Of a stretch of 64,000 bases of DNA, positions 11,616 to 22,077 are shown piece by piece (the stretch's first letter is position 1; every line of letters begins with the position of its first letter). Location: contig NC_079241.1 in NCBI RefSeq assembly GCF_028009165.1, positions 3,906,001-3,970,000 of the forward strand, in the 5' to 3' direction. The position numbers and the translations under genes were made by a program. This DNA comes from Akanthomyces muscarius (taxonomy: Eukaryota; Ascomycota; Sordariomycetes; Hypocreales; Cordycipitaceae). The notes under the pieces are model-generated. The model saw nothing but the letters and a program-made list of their open reading frames with translations, searched no databases and was not told where the DNA came from.

Positions 11616-12968
11616 CTAAGTGGTTGCGTATGCTGTTCCCAGCGCCGACAGCGCAGTCCCATCATGGCTGACCAGAAAGTCCGGAAACGTGCCAAAGTAC
11701 GCATACCGCGTCACCCAGCTCTGATCATCCATCCAAGGCATCACCCTCTCCAGAAACCGAATCTGCTGCGCCTCTGTCCCATAGCACTGAAACTCAGTCA
11801 CCCACACCGGCAGGCGCAGCGTGTCGTGCGCGTCCGTCACGTTTCCCATGAACCATGCCGCACCGTCGCCCTCCGGTCGACCCGCCGGCTCGCAGTCCTG
11901 GTAGTAGTGAATAGCGGCAAAGTCAAAGTGGCACGCCGTGCAGTTGCCGAGAAAGTACTGCGTCCAGACGCGCGAGTTGTAAGCTCCGCCGGAAGAGGAG
12001 CCGAGGTCGTTGTTCCACAGCACGTTGGGCATGCCAATCTGCGCGCGGTCGTGAAAGGGCTGCATGTAGGTCGCGTAGCCGGCGGCCGCGACGGCGGGGA
12101 GCATGTTGGACGAGGCCGAGTACGTCAGGTCCGGCTCGTTGAAGCCGAGAATGTGCCTGGTGCCGGGCCTCTGCACGGCCGCGGTCCAGTCGGGAGCGTC
12201 GCCGCTCGGTTTTCCCCATAGCATGGGCACACTGGATGTAGATGTTAGTTATGCATCTTCCAAGTTTCCCGGAATCTCAGAAGAGTTATAATGGCGGGCG
12301 GCGCGGTGGATAGGCAATGGGACTTACAACTCAAAGAATGCATCCAAGTCCCAGGAAGGATATCCCCAGTCATAGGCCCACGATATTTTGCTGTAGCCCT
12401 TGAACAGGTTTGCATACACAGAGTTCTTGCTCGGATTGTTGTTATTGTACGGGAGCCCTCGTTTTCCTGTCCCCGACGTGGGAGGGTTCGTGCCGCCCGA
12501 GGACGACTGGTACACGGTCAGGCGATTGGGGCCGCCGCACATCTCGGCCGCATTGCCCTTGCACGCCATATTGCACTGGCCCTGGCCACCTGGCGCAGGA
12601 CCGTTGCCACTGCTGACGGTGTTACCACACCCTATTAATGGTCAGCAAATTCTGCCACACATCAGTCAAACACTCGGTCACAACTTACAGCACTCGCCGG
12701 CATACTCGGTGCCGGCAATCGAGTAGCCCGCCGATTGGCAAGCGTTCTGACAAACTTCGTTGGTCATGGCAGCATCGCCGCCTGGTGTGGCTGCACCATA
12801 CGGCAAGGCTCGTCCCGAGACATTGTCAGTGTAGCATCCCAGAGAGTTCCAGCCGGCCCTTGCTTCAATACTGCTGTGGGCTGTGTCTCTGCGTAGTGTT
12901 GAACCGGTAGAAGGGAGAGCCAAGCTCCAGATGGTGAAGGCGGGAGGTAGAACCTTCATGCTGGGCAA
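11616..12968 (-). CDS. Secreted beta-1,3-glucanase: WSC domain fused to GH128 (Asl1-like)
   Basis: Extracellular or wall-associated enzyme predicted to hydrolyse beta-1,3-glucan. Exons (minus): 12968-12689, 12631-12328, 12231-11616; 399 residues. The N-terminus looks like a signal peptide (MPSMKVLPPAFTIWSLALPS; a second ATG at 12959 would also work). A WSC carbohydrate-binding domain follows (GWNSLGCYTDNVSGRALPY, CQNACQSAGYSIAG, GECWCGNTVSSG, CNMACKGNAAEMCGG, RLTVYQ), completed only when exons 1 and 2 are joined. A short Ser/Gly/Pro linker leads to the GH128 catalytic domain (KRGLPYNNN, ISWAYDWGY, VPMLWG, HILGFNEPDL, VTEFQCYG). The Glu in GFNEPD and the Glu in VTEFQ match the acid/base and nucleophile of the family. 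GH128 with an N-terminal WSC is a known fungal arrangement. Confidence 0.92.
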
Positions 12969-13879
12969 TGTTGGTGGATTATAAGAGCTGCCAACACCAA
13001 ACTACAAGAGAGCCTAGAAAGAGGTGGGAAAGGATGACTGGCGGGTAGATATAACATTCCAATCCTTAGAGCCGAACCTCGATACTCGTTGCTTGCGGAG
13101 TATTACTAGTACATAAAACCTCAAAGCCTCAAACGTCTGATCTTGCCACGGAGGTTTATCCCATTTTCCAACTTGGCTTACCCCATAAGCAGCAACGCCG
13201 GTACCAACTCCTCCCCTGAATCAATTTCCGTATGACGGGCTGGTCTGTTCGACTTGTCCACTACTGCAGACTCCTGTAGAAAACTGATTGCCCATCTGCC
13301 ATTGGGTGAATGTTGTTGACGTCCTAGTTGACGTGTCGGTTTCCTTTCGGGCCGGCTACGATGCGCAGCTGACTGAGCGTTGCTTCACTAAGCAGATGGT
13401 GGGCTGTTGACAGCTCTTAAAACTTGACAATTGGTGCACGCTTATTTTCGCGATCCTACTCCAGGCTCAAGCCTCGTTTCTAATGTACCCCGGTCGCTTA
13501 TAGCCTAACTTTGAAAAACGTCGCCCTGCCACTTATTGGCCTGGAGAGGTTGCCGACACTCCCCGATCAATGCAACCGTCATCCAGCCATGTGTCAACCT
13601 GTAAGGCTTAGACTTGGTCCTTTTATCACGTGGAAAGATATCTCTGTATGAGATTAGAGGTGATATAATAGCATTAGTAATCTTCAGAAAACACCGCGAA
13701 ATGTGCGTGCTGTTTCTGGGAGCATTGCATTATAGGTATTGGCATCCAGTTCCAAAGTCACTGAGAGCGCACGAGGAGGGAGATGCAGTGCGTATATACT
13801 GTCTATCCTATATGCAAGGTATGAAACGTCGTTTACTCTCCTTCCGGCGTTACACATACTGAAATGACCCTGGCAGACC
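12969..13879. other. Intergenic: glucanase promoter and 3' flank of hexokinase gene
   Basis: About 0.9 kb. The part just upstream of 12968 is the glucanase promoter; the part before 13880 is the hexokinase 3' flank. No gene recognised on either strand. Confidence 0.45.
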
Positions 13880-15603
13880 TTACGCCGCTTCAGTCTTTGT
13901 GCTGACCGACGCTGCAGACACCAGGATGCCGGCACCCGTAACGCCGCCGTCGTGGCACGGACTCAACACCACTCGGAAAGCACTGGCTTGACCGAATCGC
14001 TTCTCCATCAGATCGTCAATAAATTGTTGGCAGTCCTCCTGGTAGTCCTGAAAGTGCACAATGCAGCCGCCTGTATATCCAACGCCGAGCTCTTTTGCCG
14101 TGGCCGCCGCCTCTGTTGTATTGGCAGGCAACTCTTCGGAGAGCGTCAAAAGGGCCAAGGTACCGGCAGCGATGATTCCAGCTGCGCGGACCTCGATGGC
14201 TTTGGCAATTCTGTACAGCGCCTCGGCGAGGTGCTCCGTCCAGACGAAGCCGTTCTTGCCTGTGGATTCTGGCAGCTCGACGCGCAGGCTCGCCAGAAGC
14301 TTTCCATGCTCGAGGGGTTTATAATGACTCAAAAATGTCGTCGAGAGACCATGGCGTACTCGCAATGCCAAGGGCAGCGTCTCTCGGTCAATGCGCAACG
14401 TGTTGACCATATAATCGGCCAGCATAATGCGCCCGAGCTCGCCGAGATATCTACCGGCCGACATGTATTCAAGCGGCTGGAACCCCGGAATCTCGGTCTG
14501 ATCGGACAGTTGGTCGTCCCAAGGCGTAATGAGGCCGAGTTTTCGCATTGGAGGCGCTGTGCCGTTGACGCTCCACTCCGTATTGACGGCGATTTTGACA
14601 TTTCTCAGGCTCTCGCCATCTAGAACGTTGATATTTTTGGGCCATTTGCTTTGGTGCAATAGGCTTAGTCTGAGTGGCACCGTTGCATTGGAGCCGGTTC
14701 CTAAAATCAGTCCCATGCTAGCACGCTGGTGTGCGTCCCCGCCAAAGTTGTAAATGAAGGAGACGAGAGTGGAAACGGAGTCGTTTGAGATGGCTGCTAC
14801 TTTGATATCAGGCAGATGCGTCGGCTTGGATTCGGCATATCCCTTTTCAAGGCTAATACCCAAGTCGGTGTTGGGGGCAATAGTGAAGCCCTTTCCCATA
14901 GATGTCACAGTCGCTTCGGCCAGGGAGTGCTGTTGGGAGGGAAAACTAAACGTCACACCCATAGGGAGCGGTTCGCTGCTGGAAAGACCAAGCTCGTCGT
15001 AGGCATCGCCGACAACCTCAGCAATGTGCTTGCCTATCCAGCGAAAGAGAGCCTCTGCGTTGTCATCTTTGAGCTGGTTGTCAATGGGCCACGACTTTTC
15101 GAACAGGCGTCTGATGCGGGGTGACGGTGCATGCGAGATACCATTTGTGTGGGCAGTCCCGTTGATTCCGTTGACGCCATTAGTGCCGTTGGTTCCATTG
15201 GCCCCGTTGGCCCCGTTGGTTCCATTCGTCTTGGTCTCGTCTTGCTGCTTTCCAAGAAGCTCCACGAAGCCAACTCTGAGGTTGGTTCCGCCACTAGGGT
15301 GCTATTAGTAACAGTGCAGTGACCAAATCCGTATCACAGGCTTACATGTCAATGGCGAGATTTCTGCAGCAGGTTAGAGGCGAACTTGAGAAGAATTGGG
15401 GCAGCTCACTTTCCACAGCCAGTGTCGGCAATTGGCCGCAGGATGGCATCAGATATCGGCGTTGGCAGGAACTGATCGGAGGGATTCGCCGCCAGCGCCT
15501 TGAAGCAGTCGTAGAAGCCGGTGGTTAGGGCGTGGCAGGTCTCGAGGTCAATCCGGATAGGCTCCAGGAATTTTTCCAGGAGCTGACCCTGCGTCGCGTC
15601 CAT
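13880..15603 (-). CDS. Atypical hexokinase-family protein with Asn-Gly-rich insertion
   Basis: Hexokinase-fold protein of 541 residues; a sugar kinase or a sugar-sensing/regulatory paralogue. Exons (minus): 15603-15410, 15363-15346 (18 nt), 15293-13880. The microexon is required to build the phosphate-1 loop AIDIGGTNLRVGFVELLG. Directly after it comes an insertion of repeated N-G-T/A units (about residues 92-125), absent from textbook hexokinases. Then follow the sugar-binding block MGVTFSFPSQQHS, the catalytic-Asp region AAISNDSVSTLVS, the ATP-site GLILGTGSNATV and NTEWSVNG. The signature usually reads FTFSFPCxQ and ND-x-x-GTL, so Cys and Gly are replaced here, while the Asp is kept. Activity is therefore uncertain. 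The start ATG 15603 is chosen as the first in-frame Met; a longer spliced leader is possible. Confidence 0.85.
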
Positions 15604-17559
15604 GAGGGGCTTTTTGAGAGGTGAGTCAGGTAGGTGTCCAAGGTTGCGTGTGGCGTGGGGGGACAATGTTCATGTTCACAGACGAGACGTGCTGGGGGCA
15701 GAGGCCGTCTGGGTTACGAGATGATGCAGCAGCAGTAGCGTCGCAGATTGGATTTTCAAAAGCCGGAATCGCAAAGGTTGGAAGCAAAGATAGATGATCA
15801 AGCATGGGTTGGGACGGGGTCAAGGAGGTAAACAGCTGCGATGATGGCAAATGGATGGACCTTGTCCCCATAATAAAGTACCAAACGCCGCCCAACACGC
15901 TGGAAGGTACTGGTAATAGTGAGGTGTCAAGGAATAGCCTATACCTACCGAGCCTGGCGCGGGCCAAAGTGTGGTCCGCCGAGCAGGGGCCGTTTCTCTT
16001 ATATGATGATAACTGAGACGACGGAGCGATGTGCAAGAGCCGCCCTTATAAATGGTGGCAGTATTGTTCGTTTCGTCCAGGCAACCCTGCAAAGAATAAG
16101 CAAGCCGTATCTCTGGGCAGGTGGAGTGAGAGCCGGACCGGGACCTAGATAGAGAAGGTGACGGATGTATTAAAGACAAACGCTCGCGAGAGGGCTGGCC
16201 GAGATGCCTATTGTGGCATAATCATTGTCGCCTCGCACCATCCCTCCCCCCCTCCCCCTCTGCGAGTGCAACGTTTCTTGGAGGGACGAGATCCGCCGGG
16301 TGGTGTGTGGTGGTTCGGCTTTGGGCGTTACTGGCGACGCGGCTGCTTGGTGCGCCCGGCTGTCACCAAGGTTTATTAGATGCCAAGAGCAAGGCAAGCC
16401 TCTTTCAGCAGCGCAGCCGGGCGAAGACGAGGCAGATCAGATGGCGTGCATTGGAAGGCGGAGAAGGTCAGCCCAACGGTTGGTTCCTTGCCAGCTTGCT
16501 CGCCTGCTTGCTTGCGAAGCGGGGGCAAAGCAGCAGGGCGGCGATGCAACAATCAGTTACACGTGCAGAATGGCGAGGCGTCTGGTTTCATGATCCTATT
16601 CTGGGCATGCGGTTTCTGATTCGCTCAAAAGCAGCCATTATTAATATCGACAGCGTGTGTGCGTCGGTGATAGATTAATTGAGTTGCCGGGCGGGCTGTT
16701 CGATGGCGTGGGGTGCAAGGGTGATTGTGCTAATCATTTGGGGATTGTGGGCGCTCAGCGGGCGCTCAGTGGGGGTGCCAGTTCGCGGGGCCACGCAAAT
16801 TCCAGCGCTAAAAGTTGGTAACGCTCAGCGACCGACCCCGCTACAACCCGTTCCCTGTAGGGCCACTTGGGCCATTTACAGCGCACCTGATGCTGCATGG
16901 GTCCTCTTCATCAGCGGTTCCGGTCAAGATCCCAGGCCGCAAACCTGGCTGCACGTCACCTGCTCTTCCAGCAGACACCCGACGGGCATTAGATTAGGTA
17001 ACAGCTAAATTGAGTCGTCTCAGCCTCTCCGTGCCGTGCTGTGGTTGTGCCACTGTAAAGATACTATCGAGTTTATTACAATGTCTAATGCTGGTGAGAT
17101 CGAGTCGTCTGGGTGGCGTTTGCCAATGTCGTGGCCTCCATTCATTCTGGAGCAGCCGTACCGCTCCGATGTGCGTATACTGCAAACTCGCGCGTACGGT
17201 GAGAAAAGGCCGTTACAGCTTGCACGCACCGTACACTCGAGTTTGTTTTAAGAAATGTGACAATAAAACGTTCCGCCAGAGCAACTTCGTGACTCGAGCC
17301 AGTGACCACAGCCTGCGCTGCCTTGGCTGTCGCCACCCTACCTGTACCAGCCACAGCGGCGCTGCTTGTCTCGAGCAGCCACACTGCTGTCTCGCAGGCC
17401 CAGCTGCCCATTACGCCATTGCGACGTCCACCCGAAACATCGACAAGCTGCCCTCCGCCCTCTGTCCTCTATTTTACCCTCCACGAAAGCGCCCTTTCAT
17501 CTGATCACAGCGCGCTCGCCTGTCGCAGCTTCGAGCCCCCAGATTTTTTTCTTCTCGTC
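15604..17559. other. Intergenic: divergent promoter region hexokinase / GILT-like gene
   Basis: Almost 2 kb. CT- and GC-rich stretches alternate; the 300 bp before 17560 are C/T-rich, as is common near fungal transcription starts. Open frames up to 155 codons at 16211-16678 show no family features and no codon bias like the neighbours. No gene supported. Confidence 0.45.
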
Positions 17560-18537
17560 ATGGATGAGAAGCGACGTCTGCCGCTGCACCATCGTCCTCG
17601 CGGCGCCTCCGCCGCCGAAATGACCGCTCCTGTCCGCCGACGACGCACCACCCGCCTCTGGCTGCCAATCCTCGCCCTGCTCCTTATCGGCTACAGCCTC
17701 CTGTCCACGTACAGCGTCGACGTCCGCGGCCGCCTCGACAAGCTGTCCCACGAGGCCAAGGCGTCTGCCGCCAAGGCCGTCGCCGGCGGCAGCAAGCACA
17801 AGGTGCCTCTGGAGGCGCACATCATGAGCAAATGCCCCGACGCAAGAGTGCGTATACAGCACACGCCACCACAAGCACGCCGTCATCTAACTATCTTTAC
17901 AACAGGATGCTCTGCGACAGCTTATACTTCCTGCCATGCAGCAGGTCTACGACAAGGTTGACTTTAAACTCTCATATATTGGCGCGTATGTATTGCCTGT
18001 TCCTCTTTGTGTCATCCATTCAACATCTAACGGCCGCTAGCCTCGACGGAGACGACGGCGTCAAGTGCAAGCACGGCCCCGACGAGTGCATGGGCAACAT
18101 AATCGAACTCTGCGCGCGCGAGCTCTATCCCGATCCCAAGATCAGCCTCGGCTTCGTCATGTGCCTGACCAAGGACTACCAACAGATTCCCGAGCGGTCC
18201 CTAATCGAGGACTGCGCCCTGGAGCACGCCATGGACATCAAGAAGCTCAACGAGTGCGCCACGCGCGACGACGGCGGCCACGGCATCGATCTCTTGCGCA
18301 GCAGCGTGCAACATAGCGGCAATGTTCGTACCCCTCTTCCCTTTTGTTACTTCTAAATCTTTTGATCTCAGCTCTCTAACAAGACGTTCACAGCTCAACG
18401 TCACCATCAGCACCACCATCCGTCTCAACAGCGAAATATACTGCATCCGCAACAACGGCGGGTGGGAGTACTGCCCCCACGGCTCCTCGGTTAACGACCT
18501 TGTCCTGGCGGTTGAGAAGCTGGCCTGGCAGTCTTGA
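17560..18537 (+). CDS. GILT-family (thiol reductase-like) membrane-anchored protein
   Basis: Predicted 264-residue type II membrane or secretory protein. Exons 17560-17847, 17906-17985, 18041-18323, 18394-18537. A basic N-terminus (APVRRRRTTR) precedes a signal anchor (LWLPILALLLIGYSLLSTYS, residues about 32-52). The lumenal part opens with VPLEAHIMSKCPDARDALRQ, then LPAMQQVYDKVDFKLSYIGA, CKHGPDECMGNIIELC, LGFVMCLTKDYQQIP, EDCALEHAMDIKKLNEC. This spacing of cysteines matches the gamma-interferon-inducible lysosomal thiol reductase (GILT) family, whose active site is normally CxxC or CxxS. Here CPDA has no second Cys or Ser at that position, so reductase activity is doubtful. Its last 47 coding bases overlap the 3' end of the convergent DcpS gene. 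Confidence 0.82.
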
Positions 18538-19603
18538 GCGGCTCATAGACCTGGGTCCACAGCTCGCTGGCCTCGCCCAGCGTGTACGTCATGGCCACGG
18601 CGTCCATGCCCGCCTCGTCGTCGCCCGCCATGACCTGCAGCGTCTCGATGATGCTGTCCAGGCCCACCGCCTTGCCCGTCGCCTGCGTCGCGCCCGCCTC
18701 GAGCGCCACGTGCACAATGTGAATGTGGAAATGATAGTATGTAGGCTGGTAGTGCACATATAGTTTCAGCTGGTCCGCCTCAATAGAAGGATACGTCGCC
18801 ACCGTCGCGTCGGTCAACTTGGCCTTCATGTGCTGCAGCCACGGAATGTGCTTCTTCTTCAGGTCCCGCAGTGACCACAGGTCCCGTCGCTCGACCAGCC
18901 CCAGCAGGTGCAGCGCGTCGAGCGTCGAGCGATCCCAGTTCAAGTCCGGCAGCAGCAAGAACCCCTCGTCGCCCGCCGCACCCAGCGGCGTCCTGTAGAT
19001 GATGTCCTCGACCTCTTTGTGGCCCTCGATGATGTTGAAGACCCAGTTCAGCCGCCCCTGGTCGCGCTTGCTCTGCATGTACGGCCGGATCTTGTCCCGG
19101 TACAGCGCGGGCGTCTCCGTCACGAAGCGCACCCCCTGCTTGCTGTACTTTTTGACATGCGACTCCGTGCACGGGTAGATGAGGTTGATCTTGAGGTCGG
19201 GGTAGAAGTCGGCCGCCGTCTCGCCCGCGGCGTCCGCGCCCGCACGCGCCATGTGCCAGCTGTAGACGTCGTTGGCGCCCAGGTTCTGCAGCCGCGCGAG
19301 CGAGCCCGGCAGCCGGCCGAGGTAGCCCTCTGTCGTCGGGAACGTGGCGCGCTCGAGGATGAGCAGCGCGGGCTTCCCGTCGACCGTGCCGACCAGGGAT
19401 GTGCGGCGGCCGGCTTGGTCTAGAGACGTCAGGCCGCGACTTTGAACAGGCTTGCGGGGAGAGCAGTGTGCTGCGGATTTGCCCACACTCGCATCCTGGT
19501 GCTATGGAGTCGGGAGCGTACCTTGGTTGAGGACTCGCTCAAGCTGAAACTTGGCCACGGCGGCCTCCGAGGCAGCCTTGAGGTCGAGGCTTTCATCCGA
19601 CAT
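18491..19603 (-). CDS. dcs1: Scavenger mRNA decapping enzyme DcpS
   Basis: HIT-family pyrophosphatase that hydrolyses m7GpppN left after 3'-5' mRNA decay. Exons (minus): 19603-19522 and 19419-18491; 336 residues. Joining the exons gives FQLERVLNQDQAGRRTSLVG, the conserved N-terminal block. Further family blocks are KPALLILERATFP, DVYSWHMA, INLIYPCTESHVKKY and FNIIEGHKEVEDII. The HIT motif is YYHFHIHIVHV (HxHxH). The conserved part ends near YEPL; the last 14 residues (from KTARPAS) are a variable tail read antisense to the GILT-like gene's 3' end. Translation start 19603 follows an A-rich leader and is the only Met in frame near the conserved block. Confidence 0.93.
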
Positions 19604-20252
19604 CTTTTCTTGAGTTTCCGAGTTCTGTCTCGGTAATGTCGGGGGTGAGGGACGGTTTTGAATCGCTTCGATGAGGGTGGCCCGGTTGGGTGAAATCTTG
19701 AAGTTGAGTGAGCGCAACCCCACCACCCCGCGAGTGGTGAGGGGCATTCACTCCACCAACGGCTCACCAGGGAAGTGATGGCCAAGTTAGATCCAGGAGC
19801 AGCAATGTCCGCGCTGGGCCAACTGCGAAATCTTTCCACTCACATAATAGTAATCTTGCTGGTCAGGAATCTGAGCCACACAAATATTGAACAGACTAGT
19901 GAGAACCATAGGAGAGAAAGACAGTTGAAGCAAAGGCCAAACTAACGCAGCATCACGTAATTCTCGACTTATCTAGGTCTTATCAATGCCCGTATGCTTT
20001 TGACGGAAAACGTTACTTGTTGTTAATGTGTCAATCACGAGTATCTAAAATTTAACATTATTTCATTGTTTATCCCTTTTCATGACCCAAAGTACTCACT
20101 CATATCTCAAGTGCATCTGGGAGATGTGGCCATGCTCTCGGCATGTAAGTGCTCAATACACATTCAATCAAGTTCTCCTTCACTATGCCTTCCTTCATGA
20201 ATGTGCTTCAAAGAAGTAGTATTATTATAGAATTGTATGCTGTCTTGCCCGT
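19604..20252. other. Intergenic: dcs1 promoter and 3' flank of phosphoesterase gene
   Basis: About 650 bp, AT-rich in its second half (19980-20250). No coding sequence recognised. Confidence 0.45.
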
Positions 20253-21313
20253 CTACCCCAATGTTATCGTAAATCGAGGATCGAAAGCCCCCCGTTCCGG
20301 CCTCGTCTTCCCCTCCCACGCCTCAACCTCCCTCCTCGCCATTTCCGTTCCTGGCAACACATAGCCGCGCTGGTTGGCCACGACCCTTACGCCCCTCTTC
20401 CTTAAGTCCGTGCAGTGATGCGTATGCCCATACGCCCACACCTGCACCCCGTCCTCCCCCTCCCACCCGTCGTCCCCTCCTCGATCCAGCACATCGCTGG
20501 CAAACGCCACGGACCACGGATTGCCCGCATCCTTGGGCCTCGACGTCCCCTCCAAGCTCGGCGCGTGGTGAGTCGCCACCAGCAGCTGCCGCCGTCGCTG
20601 TCGCCCCTCCCTCGCCCCCCTCCTCACCTCGTCCCTGAGCCACGCGACGTCCTCCTCGTGGTGCCTGACATGCTCCTCGGGTGTCCAGCCCTCGATGCGC
20701 CGAAAGTCCCTGACCTTGTCCCTCACCGCCGCAAACGCCTCCCGTGGTATCCGCGACCACAGCGTGCAGCCCAGGACGCTCAGCCTCGTCCGCGGACAGT
20801 CCCATCGCCTGCGGTGCATGAGCTCCACGCGCCCGCGCAGCGCTGGCTCGGCGCACAGCCGCCGCGCCGTGTCGATGGCGGCCTCGTAGCGCAGGCCCCA
20901 GAACTCGTGGTTCCCCAGAACCAGAAAGACTCTGTCGTAGCGCGCGGCTTGGGCGGCGAGAAAGGCGGCATATGGCTGGTAGTCGGTGAGCCGGCCGACG
21001 TCGCCGGCGAGGAGCAGGTACGGCGCCGTTTGAGGGAACGCGGCGTACGAGGCGTACTGCTGGCCGACTTCGAGGTGGAGGTCGGACAGCAGCTGGATCT
21101 GGCCGTGGTTAGCGGCCGCCGCTCTCGGCCAGACATTGGACAGTATCCGACGCATGAGGACCTGGTTTCTTCTGGAGTGTCGCGCGGGCAATTGGTTTCA
21201 TGTGAGCTTGCAGGTTGGACAGTTTGGTGTGGTCCGTCTGTGTTTCGGGGTGGGTCGACCAAACAGTTTGGCTGAGCAGCTCGAAACTGTACCTTGGAGG
21301 ATACGTGCGGCAT
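20253..21313 (-). CDS. Calcineurin-like metallophosphoesterase
   Basis: Predicted soluble binuclear-metal phosphoesterase of 288 residues; substrate unknown. All five metal-binding motifs are visible: SDLHLE, AGDVG, GNHEFW, THHAP and GHTHHC. My preferred model has a 21-nt first exon (21313-21293, MPHVSSK), an intron with a GTACAG donor and a GCTAAC branch point just before CAG, and a second exon 21098-20253 starting IQLLSDLHLEVG. That places the first motif close to the N-terminus, as in bacterial and fungal relatives. The alternative is a continuous frame from ATG 21155, adding MRRILSNVWPRAAAANHGQ; it cannot be excluded. The body of the protein is secure, the start is not. GC-rich codon use indicates a genuinely expressed frame. 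Confidence 0.82.
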
Positions 21314-22077
21314 CTGGTCAAACTTTGCGAAACGGAGAGGACAGTATTTTCCAAGTGGGAAATATTTACTTTTGGTATCTAAGCTATTTAAAGAAAAAAG
21401 AAGTTGAAGAATATTCGTGGGGGATTAAACCCGCACCCCTTGCTATGTGCATATAAAGATGAAATGTCACTTTCCAACTTTGATCAACAAGAAAGAAAAG
21501 TGAGACGTACAGCCTTTTTCTGTATCTCTATTTACATGTGACAGGAAAACCAAAAGGAAAAGAGCATGTGTATCACCAAGTCCTTCCAAATGTTATCAAG
21601 TCCAGGCCGTGGACATTATGTACGCTCCGTTTTGCTTGTGTTGAGCAAGCGGCCGTCGTGCCTTGCAATTATGGCACAAAGGTCCGGATAGAGAGAGTGT
21701 GTGTGTATAGCGGAAAACAATATTACCAGAAAACCAGAAAACCAACTGCGAGCGCCGAGCAATGGGTATAAACAATGAGGGAATCGAACCGAAGGAAAAA
21801 AGGCCCAATGAGTAATGGAAACTTTGCACATCGTGTCTCATCTGTGCGGATGCTGAACAGGCTATGCTTCGAGCAGCTTTGTTGCAATGAGTCTGAGCAT
21901 AATATGCCGAGAACGGAGACTATCGATTCTGTCGTTAAACGGGAAAGGTCGTGAAGAAGAAGAGTTCAAAGCGCGAAGGTAGAGAACAGTATTATCGCAG
22001 TTTGCAAAAGTGTACCCAACAATGCGCTTTCGTATGCAAGACTGTTGTAAGGATAGCCAGCAAAATGTCGTAATAAG
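21314..22077. other. Intergenic: phosphoesterase promoter and 3' flank of SH3-protein gene
   Basis: About 760 bp, A-rich around 21380-21620. A tRNA B-box-like string near 21780 does not fold into a tRNA (see rejected items). No gene recognised. Confidence 0.45.

Noticed and set aside
16211..16678. 155-codon frame on the plus strand between hexokinase and GILT-like genes
   Set aside because: Low-complexity translation with mixed composition and no splice partners giving a known domain; treated as promoter DNA.
21770..21810. Possible tRNA B box (GGTTCGATTCC on the minus strand)
   Set aside because: The flanks cannot pair into a T-stem, and no A box, anticodon stem or acceptor stem is found upstream or downstream.
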